From contig JAGTJL010000003.1 in assembly GCA_020746875.1 (NCBI GenBank), forward strand, positions 2,604,001 to 2,668,000: 64,000 nucleotides of DNA, in the 5' to 3' direction. Shown here in pieces: positions 35,426-46,427 of this stretch (positions within the stretch are counted from its first letter, which is position 1; each line of letters begins with the position of its first letter). Origin of the DNA: Rhexocercosporidium sp. MPI-PUGE-AT-0058 (taxonomy: Eukaryota; Ascomycota; Leotiomycetes; Helotiales). Position numbers and translations under genes: made by a program. The notes beneath the pieces were generated by a model. The model saw only the letters and a program-made list of their open reading frames with translations, was not told where the DNA came from and searched no databases.

Positions 35426-35984
35426 AGGTCTTCTGTGTTATGTATAATTAGGCGAAGATATCTAGTCAATATTTACAAATTTAAAGACTTTTTATGGCTT
35501 CTCCATTCTAGTAGCTGCGATAGTGCTGATGAGGATAGTTGATGATGGCCACAAGTCCAACAGTTGCATTTTGGAAAGAGAACATTGATGATACAAAGTG
35601 TTACTTATATTCAATGATTTGCTTACTTAATTATATTGCAAAGTCTTTAAGGCACTTCCAGAGTTAAGTAAAGCGTTGTAGACAGTGGAATTTCATATTA
35701 CTGCTTGTTTGACACTTAAATCTATTCTCGGATTTATGAATGCATCTACCCACTAATCAAGACACATCGCAACCACGAAGTTTTCATCGTTGCTTTCTTC
35801 TAAACATTATTCAGCTCTGCATTCATCGTCTCCAGCAAAGTATAAAATTCTCACCCTCTCTTAAACTTCACACCAAACGAGAAGTTTCCACATACGAACC
35901 CACCAGAAATCAAAAGCTTGACCGGCAGATTTACTGCTCAGCTCAAGATTAAATCTACCCCTCTGGATCTGCTCACTTAGCACA
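35426..35984. other. Intergenic, AT-rich
   Basis: No supported gene. Confidence 0.45.
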
Positions 35985-36299
35985 ATGACCGTAACCTTAA
36001 CACGCAACTCATCGTACTCCTCATCATCATCAACCTCAACCCCACCCCCTCAAAATCACACCGCATTCGCTCCCACCTCCCCAGAAACAACACCCTGGTG
36101 GCTTGGCAAAGAAGGATACGAGAAATGGACGTCTCGCTGGCTAGAGGACAACGATGTCAAGAATTGTCTTGTCCCAGTTGACGTCAAGAGTTTCGGGCAA
36201 TTGTGCAGGTTTATGGAGGGGTTGAGGACGGGAGGGAGGGACAGTGGAACGGAAGAGCGGGAGAAGGAGAAGGGCGATGGAGGGCGTTCATTGGGATGA
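35985..36299 (+). CDS. Small hypothetical protein, 104 aa
   Basis: The open frame starts MTVTLTRNSSYSSSSSTSTP. A disordered Ser/Thr/Pro leader is followed by WWLGKEGYEKWTSRWLEDND and CLVPVDVKSFGQLCRFMEGL, then a charged Gly/Glu tail. The Trp-rich central part looks conserved in style, but I know no family. The frame could be truncated, as the downstream DNA has further open stretches in another frame. Confidence 0.38.
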   Translation: MTVTLTRNSSYSSSSSTSTPPPQNHTAFAPTSPETTPWWLGKEGYEKWTSRWLEDNDVKNCLVPVDVKSFGQLCRFMEGLRTGGRDSGTEEREKEKGDGGRSLG

Positions 36300-36719
36300 G
36301 ATGGGATGGTGGAACTGTTCGCGTATAACTGGATCTGGGGGTAAGGTTCCAGGGACCTAGCTGTGCAGCTTGTAAAATCGAACAGCATGGCCTTTTCTCG
36401 TTGAGGTCCGAACAATCACTCGGGACGTGTTGAATGATCATGCGATGAATCACCTCTTCAGTCGTGTGTCACTGTCATAAAGTCGCTCCCGAGAAAATTA
36501 GCCCTCGAATAAGCTTTGGTATTATTGTTGTAACTGCACAAGCTCATCCCCAGAAGTACATAACTCGTCACAATTTCTAGCCACCTTCTTTATCCATTCT
36601 ACCTACATCCTCCACAAGTACTCAAATAGCACCAGTACATCAGTCAATAATCAAGACCGGAGAGACTTCCTGACTTCAGAACCTAGATACTCAATACTAT
36701 CTACTCTAATAATAAAAAT
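36300..36719. other. Short intergenic
   Basis: No supported gene. Confidence 0.45.
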
Positions 36720-37228
36720 GTCAGTCCGAGCCCATCCATGCTCGGCCTCAGACCGTCTCGCAGGATACATCACGACAAACACTGCCACATTCTACGTTGA
36801 AGTCCTCGCCCAATACACCAACTGAACCCACAATCCGAACTCCGTCCCTTTCTTCCTCAGTGCCTCAATCACGAGTGCTGGACCATGCACTGGATAACCT
36901 TGCACTGCCAAACGCGCGACGAGAACAACGACCTGTCTGACGCTGAGAAACAAGCCTACAAACGCATGGCAGATGAACTTAACAAGCTTGTCAACACCTC
37001 TAAAAGCCTTGATGGGACGAAAAAAAGCTCCTCATTCTTACAAATATAGAGCGTGTCCGTGAAGTACAGAGGGAGTTCATCAATCAGCTTATGGTGAGGA
37101 TTCTCTTAATCCAGTCGTCGGGGTATACAGTGTTTCTGAGTGCTAATAGAGAGGAAGTCAGTTCGATAGTTGTGGAGAAATTGGAGATACTGGGGAATCT
37201 CCAGAAGGGGGTTGGTTCTTTCTTATGA
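36720..37228 (+). pseudogene. Possible decayed hypothetical gene
   Basis: The ATG at 36720 gives MSVRAHPCSASDRLAGYITT, then a TGA after VEVLAQYTN and a TAA after SAGPCTG. Further open pieces follow in other frames: DLSDAEKQAYKRMADELNKL, then IERVREVQREFINQL, then EEVSSIVVEKLEILGNLQKG. Together they suggest one helical protein cut by stops and frameshifts. An open frame at 37248-37628 may be a further piece. No family is recognised, and chance cannot be excluded. Confidence 0.35.
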
Positions 37229-37780
37229 GATTTAGGTCACGGCAGCGTTGCATAGTACTGTGTTAGGATGGTGGAGTGGAAGATGGATGTTGGTGGATGT
37301 TGCAGAGATGATTCTTGAGAAGGCTAGGCGGGGAGGGGGACGATTTCTGAGGAGAGAGCGGTTAGTATTATTAGGCTTGTGCGTGTCACTGCGGGAGATA
37401 GGTATAAACTCGAGTGGGAGGATGTGGTTTAGTTGGAGAGGCAAGCTTGGAGAGATGAACCCTGATTATGTGGAGGAGTCTAAGACTCGAGTTGTCTGCG
37501 AGGGCAAGATTGACGAGCAATGTTACAAGGTTGCGATGGGACCTTTCTACCTGATCTTTCCGTCGATTAGAGCTACATGCTCTGCGTTACTCTCATCCTT
37601 CTCGCTGCTTCTGGTACAGGCTATGTGAATACTCTGTGAACAGCAATTACGTCAGCTCTCCTGTACCTGCAGTCTGTATACCATCGGACTTGGAATTGGA
37701 ATGGGAGTCAGGAAATCAATATCCTGATGCTAAACTCTGAAAGTTAGAAACAACAATGAGAATACCAGACGTTGGATGTG

Positions 37781-38830
37781 CTAACTTGGTCTTCGTCCTT
37801 CACTCGCCTTACCACTCTTCTTTCTGTCATAAATGACAATCATCTCCGTCAAATCCTTCACCCGATCAACTCTTCTGATGACATCAGGATCAGTGTCGAA
37901 ATCTTCCTTCGGGAGCTTGAGATATTTCTCCACGACGATGCTGATATTCTCCAACGCCTGCTGCTTCTCGACAAGAGGGCGATCGAGACCTTCGTTGAGT
38001 GATTTGAGGGTCTTGATTGTAGCTTCACAATCGATGACCTCTAAAAGCTTTGTGGGCATGGTGGCGTATACGGTAGGTCGGTAATGATACAGCTCCTCGA
38101 AGATGTTTGGAGGTTCTTGCTCCGAGGAGTCTCCCACTCCATATCCGGAAGATTTCACATCAAACTCGGTGGCGAGTGGCTTTCTCCTGTGGGTGGCAGC
38201 GGGATTGGGCTTCACTGGCCTGAGGTCGACATCTTTTGTGGCCCATTGTCTTGTCAATTTGCTGAGGACAAACAACGAGCCGTCCGCCATTCCATTTCCA
38301 CCATGAACTGCCCGGTTGCCTTTCTCAATTGTCACAGAATCGACTTGGTACTTCTTAAGAATGTAATCCTTCCACTTGTTGTCCCATGTCTCAAGTGACA
38401 GAAGGCTTCCTTGGCTTGCTCCAGATGCCGAGTCCGAACATCAACACCGACCTGAAACAGGGGCTCCTTGAGCTGCAATTCCAACTCGAGCTTTCCAACC
38501 TTCGTTCCCCGTCCCTTAACCTCCTGCTCAAGTTCCTTGATCTTGGCAGCTTGCTTCTCTATTTTTGACTTGGCTGATTTAGCCTCCACCACCAACTTCT
38601 CATTATCTCGTGACATTTCCTTGAACCGACGACGCAGGTCCTCCGTATACATGCGATCAGTCTCGGCATCATCTGTCAAGTCCCCGATTTCTTTCCGCAG
38701 GCTCTCGTTCTCCGCATTGGCAATCGCAGCTTGTCTCTCTGCCATTCGACGGTCCAGCTTTGCCCTCTTCGCATCGGATTCGAGCTTGGCGCGGAGAGCT
38801 TCACTTACTTGTCTCTGTCAATTCTGTAAC
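37781..38830 (-). pseudogene. Coiled-coil family member, frameshifted copy 1
   Basis: The frame opens around 38817 with an Ala/Arg/Lys-rich coiled coil (MAERQAAIANAENESLRKEI) but has no convincing start ATG or N-terminal head. It then reads KEPLFQVGVDVRTRHLEQAK, matching QPLLQVGVDIRLRNLEAARE of the intact gene at 39.6-41.3 kb. Near 38401-38412 the frame jumps by one base: the C-terminal domain (SLLSLETWDNKWKDYILKKY ... IFEELYHYRP ... VIDCEATIKTLKSL) continues in another frame to the stop at 37781. Compared with the intact paralog it also lacks the basic N-terminal head and the acidic tail. It is probably a decaying duplicate, or an intact gene with a sequencing indel. Confidence 0.65.
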
Positions 38831-39599
38831 ATACAAAATTGGCAATTTGTTCGAGACTGAGGGTACCAGGTATCCAGGTCCGCCGAAAGTTGGGAAATTT
38901 GGAGGATATACGACAGATCGCAGAATGTACTCGGCAGCTTGCGGATTGAATTGAGCAGGTGCTTTGGAGGACAGTCGATATTCCGAGACGCGATACTCGG
39001 CCCGCATGCTGATCATGATGTCGGTCGCGGGCAAGGGATGTTGGCCGAGTATCGTCAATTGCAATTGTATCGCCCAAGGGCGACGGGGCGGGGCGAAGGT
39101 TTACTTTTGAAGGAAGGGGTGAGGTTGATGAGATATAGGATTGTTGAGTTAGGAAGGCAGGCCACCGCCTCGAAGCGAGCCAATCACAAGCGGCTGCACC
39201 TTCGACCAAAAGGGAGAGCAATCAACATGCCACCCAATATAGCACTTTTGATGTTGCTGTAACCTGAAGACCTCTGTATCTTTAGCACTGGGTTCGCATT
39301 GTACACTTACATGTCACAGCCTTTCTCGGGTACAAGCACAGATCACAGTCATCCGTCCAGTTATGGTCATAAGGTGGAGAGCTGCTGAGGGTCTCGGGAA
39401 GCACCTTCATCATCTATTGTGTCTTGATACCTTTTGACAGGAATAATAGGAACGATAAAAAATTTCAAGCTTCTCCCTGGGCTAATTGCTCCTTATGAAA
39501 ACAAGGGTATCTTTAATTCAAACGCTTCGCTTCAGGGATGCATGCCCTCACTCTCGTTCTCAGTACATTACGGATCCTTAGGCAGTATCTACCTATCTC
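38831..39599. other. Intergenic between coiled-coil paralogs
   Basis: No supported gene; a 138-residue minus-strand frame here (38805-39221) has no family character and overlaps nothing consistent. Confidence 0.45.
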
Positions 39600-41254
39600 T
39601 CAGTCTTCGTCTTCTGATTTATCCTCTTCTTCTGAGGAGTCATCTTCATCGAACGATTCACTCCCCTCAGAGTCGTCGTTATCATCCTCAGAATTATCAT
39701 CACTCTCATCAGATTCCACCTCCTCAACCACTCCTTTCTGGGTCTCTACTTCTTTTTCTTCATCCTCACTCTCTTCGTATACCTATCAACATATCAGTCA
39801 GAGACACATGCACGATCTATGTTAAAACTTACATAAGGTTCGAAAATCTTTCTCCCCTTCCCCTTCGGAGCTTTCCCCCTACTCAAATCCACAATCTCCT
39901 CCATAATATCCTCAATCCTCGCCAACAACCCCTTTGCCTTGTCATCCTCCTCAAACCGCTCCTTACTCAACTTCTTCTGCCTACGCACCAGAAATCCATG
40001 CAGCCGATCATGCTCGTTCCTCAGATGAGAGGTGTCGAATTTCTTGAAATGATGCTGTACCTGGATAGTGGCGATTGTCGCATGGCAGTCTACCATACGC
40101 AGTATCATTGGAGACCAGCCGCTGCTTCCGTAGTTCGTCGGTGCTACTTGGTAGAGTTTCTCGAATATTTCGGTTGCTGCTGGCAGGTAGTCTTCGGGGA
40201 TCAGTCCAGCCATGAACATAGCTGCATCGGTGGCCCCGTTGGCGCGGTGGGCCGCGACGTTGCCGCTGAGCATTATTGCCCTGTCCTTTTGTGCGGGCTT
40301 GATCTTCAGAAGAGGCTCTCTCGCTGCCTCTAGATTTCGGAGACGAATGTCAACGCCGACCTGGAGAAGAGGCTGAACTAGGTCCCTAAAAGTCTCAAGG
40401 TCCACTCTCGATTGCGTCAAAGTCTTGACCTCTTGAGCTTGGGTGGCATGCCGAACTTCCATTTCAGACACGCTCAGCCTGGCCTCATCCCTCCCATTTC
40501 TCAGACGTGTACACTCCTTCTCAAGTAGAGTATTCTCGTCCTTGAGAGTCTTGATCTCATCCTGAGATAACGCAAACTCGCTACTCAGCTCATCATAAGT
40601 CGTCTGCAGAAGTCGAATATGAGATGCCGGGTCTCTGACCTCAGCCTGGACACTCTTCAACCTCGAATTCTCCACCAGCTCCCTTCCCAGTTTCTCTCGA
40701 AGTCTCTCAAGGTTAAGTTTCGCCTTCGTCCCATCCGTAGTCAGTTTATCAATTCTATCTTCCTTCTCCACAACTTCCCCCCGCAAGTTCCGAATGCTGG
40801 CCCGGAACTGATCCAAAGTCACATCCTGATCTCGTAACTTCCGTTTGTACCCACTAATCTTGGCTTCCCTCCTTGAATTCTTATCCCGCAGTCTTTTTAA
40901 ATCCGAAGTAGCTTTTTGTCGCTGCCCATCAATCTCATCCCGGCCCCTCCTCAGCTCCGCTAGCTCCCGCAAAGCCTGTCGGAGGAGTTTCCGTTCATGA
41001 CGAAGGTCCTTCCTCAGGCCCTCAATATCATCATCGCCTCTGCTCGAGACATCGGATCGATGCCGCCGGTGCTCTTTTGGATGCTTCTCCTTCTTCTTCT
41101 TCTTCTTCGTAAGGCTGTCCCTCCATTTACTGAATGGCGACGAAAAATCTGGTTCTTTGATGGATTCAATACTGCGGCTCTTGCTTTTCCGAGGCGTGAT
41201 CGAGCGCCCTACAAAGCCAAGTAGAAGAGATGTTGTACTGGTTTCCGGGGGCAT
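39600..41254 (-). CDS. Coiled-coil protein with conserved C-terminal domain, intact paralog
   Basis: Two exons, 41254-39833 and 39782-39600, around a 50-bp intron (GTAAGT donor, CTGAT branch, GATAG acceptor), give 534 residues. The start MPPETSTTSLLLGFVGRSIT leads into a basic head (KKKKKKEKHPKEHRRHRSD). A long coiled coil spans about residues 85-330. Then comes the family domain: PLLQVGVDIRLRNLEAAREP, AIMLSGNVAAHRANGATDAA, IFEKLYQVAP and MILRMVDCHATIATIQVQ. The second exon is an almost purely Asp/Glu/Ser tail (SDESDDNSEDDNDDSEGSES) that may bind basic partners such as histones; that is inference. The family is unknown to me, and two broken relatives lie within 7 kb. Confidence 0.75.
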
Positions 41255-41671
41255 ATTGCGTGGAATGGATCTCAAAGTGGTCTGCGCAAGGCTGGGACAT
41301 GTTGGTATGGTGAGATGCTGGCTTGTCAGGTGACATGGGGAAGTCAGGTGTTCGGTTAGCACCGGGCGGCTAGAAGGCTTATGAGCTAAATAGCATTGCT
41401 GGAGTGCAAAACCTCTTGCAACGGTAGCAATCAGTTCTTTTTAGTTCTTTGGATTTTGCCTTTGATATTCGCGGTATTTGGTCCCTTTCAGGTGCAACCA
41501 TAAAGATTTTAAAGTGTCTCCAATCCCCGGTCCTCATTATTCCTTTCCGTGCGGGTCATCAGAAACACTACTCTCATCACAACAAGTACTGTGTAAACAC
41601 AACAGCACAACAGAATTAATGCCAAAGCCTGGATCTATCAATTGCATTCTTACAAAAACCCAAATAAGCTA
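41255..41671. other. Short intergenic
   Basis: Upstream of the coiled-coil gene and downstream of the GT1 gene; no supported gene. Confidence 0.5.
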
Positions 41672-44600
41672 TCACACTGCCGAAGGCCCTCCATGCCGAT
41701 ATCCTGCGTTCTGTTCATGCTCCTGCATACTCAATTTCAAAGCCTCCTGCAAGCCTTCATCTTCCTCAGCCTTTGTCACTGTAGCACGGGCTTTGCCCTT
41801 ACCGCGATGCTGCATCTCTAGTAGGCTTTGCTTCGCCACGTAGGCCATCACAATCTCTTCTTCCATCTTCTCCTCTGTCGTTTTCTCTCCTCCCAGTCTC
41901 TGTTGTAGGGCCTCAAACTGACTTCTCGTAGTGCCCGCAAGATGGCTTGAAGCATACATCGGGGGGTACTGGACTGTATGCGAGCTGGTTGTCTCGGCTG
42001 CCGCATGATTCTCCATGTTTTCGGAACTTCGCCTTGCCTGCCCGGAATGCTCGTCGTCCTCATCGTCAAGACTCCTGTCCAGCTGCCACTCTCTGTGACT
42101 TCTCCTCTGTCTCTGTTCTCTCAAGCTCTGGTCCATAGCTAGCTTCAAATGATTTGTATGTTCCAATTCTTCTCGAGCGTGTCGCTGGGCTTCGGCTTCG
42201 CTGGCCGCAATCGCTTCTCGCCAACTCTGCTCCTCTGTCTCATGATCTGGACTTTCTTGTCGCTGATGCTGAAGCCGAATCATATTTTCCTGGACGGTTT
42301 GCTCCATATGATCGTCTCCTTTTTCAGGTTCCCCATACAACTCATCCAGGATGGAAGGTGAGATGGGTTCACCCACATCCGTCGCTCCTAACGATATACT
42401 TGCTGACCGAGTAGAACTTGACGTCCGTCCACCAATCCGATTAGGCCCTCCATTGTCTCTGGTCTTCTTTCGCTGTTGTTCCAGCACATCCCGCATCATA
42501 TCGTCACGGGTCTGCTTCTTCTTCAAATGCCTTTGGATCAGCTTCCAGCGCTCAATGACATCTTCCTTCTCAGCTTCAGAGCCCTGCAGCCAATCCTCGT
42601 ATCCCTGAGCTGTCCTAGATGCAACAATGTAATTCTGCACATTACTGCCAAATAGATTTTGCACCTCCTTGTATACCCCTTTCATCAAATAAGCAGGGAC
42701 ACCAAACAGTGCCGCGCCAGGCTTCGTCAGAAAACCCCCGACGCCTTTGCCCACACCTTTGAGGAAACCACTAGTACCCTCTTTCTGAGCACCTTTCCAA
42801 GGTTGAGCAACCAGTCCAGTAACGCCATCATAAAAACCAAAAGCAAACTCTTTCCCTATTGCCTTGGCTCCAGACTTGATGTTGTTGACTTGTTGCTGAG
42901 GGCGAACTGTGTTGTCTCCCCACAGCTTAGGAGCATTGTGGAATCCTTCGGTAATGCGTATTGACGTGTCCATAGGGGACTGCAAAGCCGCCTTTGCGAT
43001 ACGCCCAATGCCTTTGCTCCTATGAGCGGTGGTGCGGCTCAACATATCATGCTCTTTGCTGGAGGTAGGCTGATTTCGACTACTTTCACCCCGGAGCAAA
43101 GTCTCGCTGTTTCTTCTCGTCGTTGACACCGGCGCCTGGGATTTTAGCTGACTGGATCTAAAGGGCATCATCATAGCTTTCACAGTCTCCGATGGAATGT
43201 CAGCAACTCCCATTGTCATGGTAGAGAGCGCCCCAAAGATTCCCGTGGCGAATCCAGACAATGGGTCCCACGGACCCTCATCAGTATTGTATTCTCGCGA
43301 TCGAAAGAGTTTTAGGTCATGGAAATCAAGAAGATTCGCATTCGCCAAGGTACAGGCTGCAAAAGGGCTCAGCCTGACTTGAGTGCGCTTGATGCGCCAT
43401 GCTGCTGCACGGGATGGCGAAAGTGTGCAACGGAGTCCGTCGACTTCGAGAAACTGGTGGAACGACTGAGCACCCATGTCGGTGCCTCGCTCTGCTGCGA
43501 TCTTATTTGCGAGTTCTTTGGCAGATTCAAGACTTGTTGGCTTCAGACAGAAGTTGATAGCACTAGCTAGTTTCTCCGCTGTCAGTTGTTTATGCGGGAT
43601 GGGACTAGGGCCAGCGCCTGCTCTTGCGACCATGACAGCCCAGAACAGTTGATCCCCAAAGAAGGGTATGACTACAGTTGGTCGACCTGCGGTAATACCT
43701 GCCGCTGTAGTTCCTGCGCCGCCGTGGTGAACAACACAAGATACGTGCTTGAAGAGCCAGTCATGAGGCACATTGCCGAGCATGAAGATGCCATCGGGAA
43801 CACGAAGCTCGTCCGCACCCATGCCACCCCAGCCTTTGGACAAAAGTACACGCTGGCCAGTCTTCCTAGCAGCCTCAAAGATAAGCTCCGTCATCGCATT
43901 CGGATCGTCTAGAACAATACTTCCAAAGCCTATGTAGACAGGCGGTGGACCAGCGTCGAGAAACGCCTGAAGGCTAGTAGAGGGGGTGTAGCTAGGCGTT
44001 GAGTTGAGAAAGTAGAAGCCAGAGATTGATATATGAGGACCCCAGTCTTTCGGTTTCGATATCAAGGCTGGAGACCAGCAATACGTGTGAGGAATCTTGA
44101 GACGCTGGAGCATCCCAGGTGCCCAGATCAGACTCACAGGATCCAAACCAAGACACTTTTCGCGGAAGCGGTTGATGATGTCCCCCAAGCCCTGCCACAT
44201 CAGGATTTCGATCATTGCATAACTTATGTAATTGGTGAGCTGAGTATCGGTATTGGAGGCCTGAATATTGGCTAGCGGATGTGGGAAGGCCTGCGTAGGC
44301 GAATATGGCATTGTGAACATGATATGGAGCGGGATGCCCAGCTTTTCTGCGCAATGAATATGCGCAAAGCTTGGGGGATTGGCGATTATGCAGTCCGCAA
44401 CGAAGGGTCTTGATGCAGAATCGACTTCAGACTTAGCATGGTCCTCGTCGGTACTGCGAGGACTCATCCCGTCACCAGCTTTGTAACATGACCGCCAGCA
44501 GCCTTGAATGTATTCAGCGACATCTCTTCTTCGCTCGCCGATATCTCCACTCAATATGGTGCGAAACCCTGGCATAAGGCTAGGATTCTTGACCATGAAT

Positions 44601-45357
44601 GCCATTAGCCGGGAGGGATCACCGCCAATACTGAAGAATTCTAGGTTATTCTCTTGCACGAAGCTCTTGAAGTTGGGATGAGTCGCTAGGCGTACACGAT
44701 GACCGTATGTCTCCTTCAGGACTCTTCCCAAGGCAACGAAAGGTTGAACATCTCCGCGCGAGCCCACAACCTATTTGATATGTGAGTACAGTTTCTCTTC
44801 AAGTCTCAAAATCCGGGAAAGGCATTGGAATTTTCGCTGAGATTTTGGAGAACCGAAATGGCAAAAGAAAGAGAGAGAAAAGACCAAAAACTGACCTGGA
44901 TAACGACATTCAAAGGCGGTGGAGGAGGCACTCCGTCCTCCCCTCCCAAAGAAGGAGGAATGTAAAGAAGGGGAGGCTCGCCACTCTCCTGGACACTCTG
45001 GACATGCTGGTGCAAAGCAGGAGCGAAAATTTGTGATAAGCGGCGATTGAACTGATTTATACGGATATTAACACGGCCATCATCAGTAATAGCTGCATCC
45101 AAGCCGTCTTTCTTGTCCCGAATCTCGCCATACACATCGCCGTAAGCTGGAGGGGGTAGGTCATCGACTGCATCGGGAATGAGGAGGTCGGTCTCTTGCA
45201 GGAGAACCTCATGTCTTTGACTCTCTCTCGGGAATGCTGTGGGTTCGTTCTGAGCGGCGGCAGCGGCTTGTGCTTGCTCAAGCATGGATTGCAATACTGC
45301 GTTCTCCGGGAACGGTTGAGCCGCCCCGGACGGGGTTTGGGGAGTTTCGGGAGTCAT
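41672..45357 (-). CDS. GT1-family glycosyltransferase (sterol glucosyltransferase-like) with UIM-like motifs
   Basis: Two exons, 45357-44896 and 44770-41672, give 1,186 residues. Residues 1-150 are a Pro/Gln/Ala-rich leader. The glycosyltransferase fold starts across the intron with VVIQVVGSRGDVQPFVALGR and ATHPNFKSFVQENNLEFFSI (N-terminal domain). The C-terminal domain has YIGFGSIVLDD, GNVPHDWLFKHVSCVVHHGG and AGTTAAGITAGRPTVVIPFF, the PSPG-like nucleotide-sugar site. This is the sterol 3-beta-glucosyltransferase/UGT80 group, which moves glucose from UDP-glucose to a sterol or lipid. Unlike Atg26 there is no visible GRAM/PH part. The C-terminal third (about residues 700-1,186) is hydrophilic and carries motifs like ubiquitin-interacting motifs: SWREAIAASEAEA, LKLAMDQSLREQ and, at the very end, EDEGLQEALKLSMQEHEQ. 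Confidence 0.9.
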
Positions 45358-46427
45358 GATATGAAATTTTAAATGAAAAATAGCATGCTTAGACTAACAT
45401 GCTTCAACTCATTCGGTCAGTCACGGCAGCAGTACGATCTTATATATTCTGGTGAAGCAGTACATGATCAAATGGCTCAGTGCTGTGACGCGGCTTCAGC
45501 ACAAACAGCAACCCCGCCAGAACTTTCATCAAGCAGCGCTGAGAAAATTGTCTGCGGCACAACAATGATAGGCCAATCAAAGCGCACATCTTGAGCATGG
45601 GTTTCTCCATCGATGTGAGATTGTTGCAAAGTACGCGGTGATACAACGTAGATGATGCAAAGAAAGAGAGGTTCCACATGACGGAAGAAATCTAAATGCA
45701 GGGGAGATCACACTATTAAACGATACGTCCAATCATCAGCGCTTACTTAAGACTTGTTGTTGAGCATTAGCGTGGGGGTTCGCAAGTGCTTACTAGCCAC
45801 TCACTAGTTCCTGTACTCACTGTAAGCGATGTTTCTCCTTGAGTAAACAAATCTCCACGGTTGAGCAAGAAAGCGAGGCTCAAAGTTATACCGAATTACG
45901 AGACTATCACTTAGATGAACACTCCAATTCATGGCATCAGATAAGAACGTTACAATTAGTTTGAGAGTTCCGCCCCAACAAAATCTACCTCAGTCACCAA
46001 TCGATTCATGGATCTGGGATATCATCCATGCGGAAAAAATGGCGAGACTGACTTAACTGATCTCACTTAATAAGTTTTCACTACCGCTCATTAACATAGC
46101 TTCAAAATTAAATCATTCCCTTAATAGAGAGAAGACTTGCAAAATTTACACGACCATTCCCTTTTGCTACCTTTGTCCGCTTCATCTGCACAACTGTCGT
46201 TGAGAATGGTCCTGCCAATACTCTTCAATATCCACCCATGCATTATTTTACATACACATGCTCTACAAGTCTGCAAGCAATCTATGTTGACAATGGTTGC
46301 CTACATTATCATATTACCAAAGTTTGGCCAGCTCAATCGTCAGCTTTGTTGTCATCACAATCATCACAAGTCTCCTAGAACACAAGTCAAAATGAAGGGC
46401 CAACATAGGAGAAGTCAATAGAAAAGC
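45358..46427. other. Intergenic, no supported gene
   Basis: About 1 kb upstream of the GT1 gene, AT-rich. Confidence 0.5.

Noticed and set aside
39434..40333. Plus-strand 299-residue open frame
   Set aside because: It is antisense to the intact coiled-coil gene, with low-complexity Leu/His/Ser composition.
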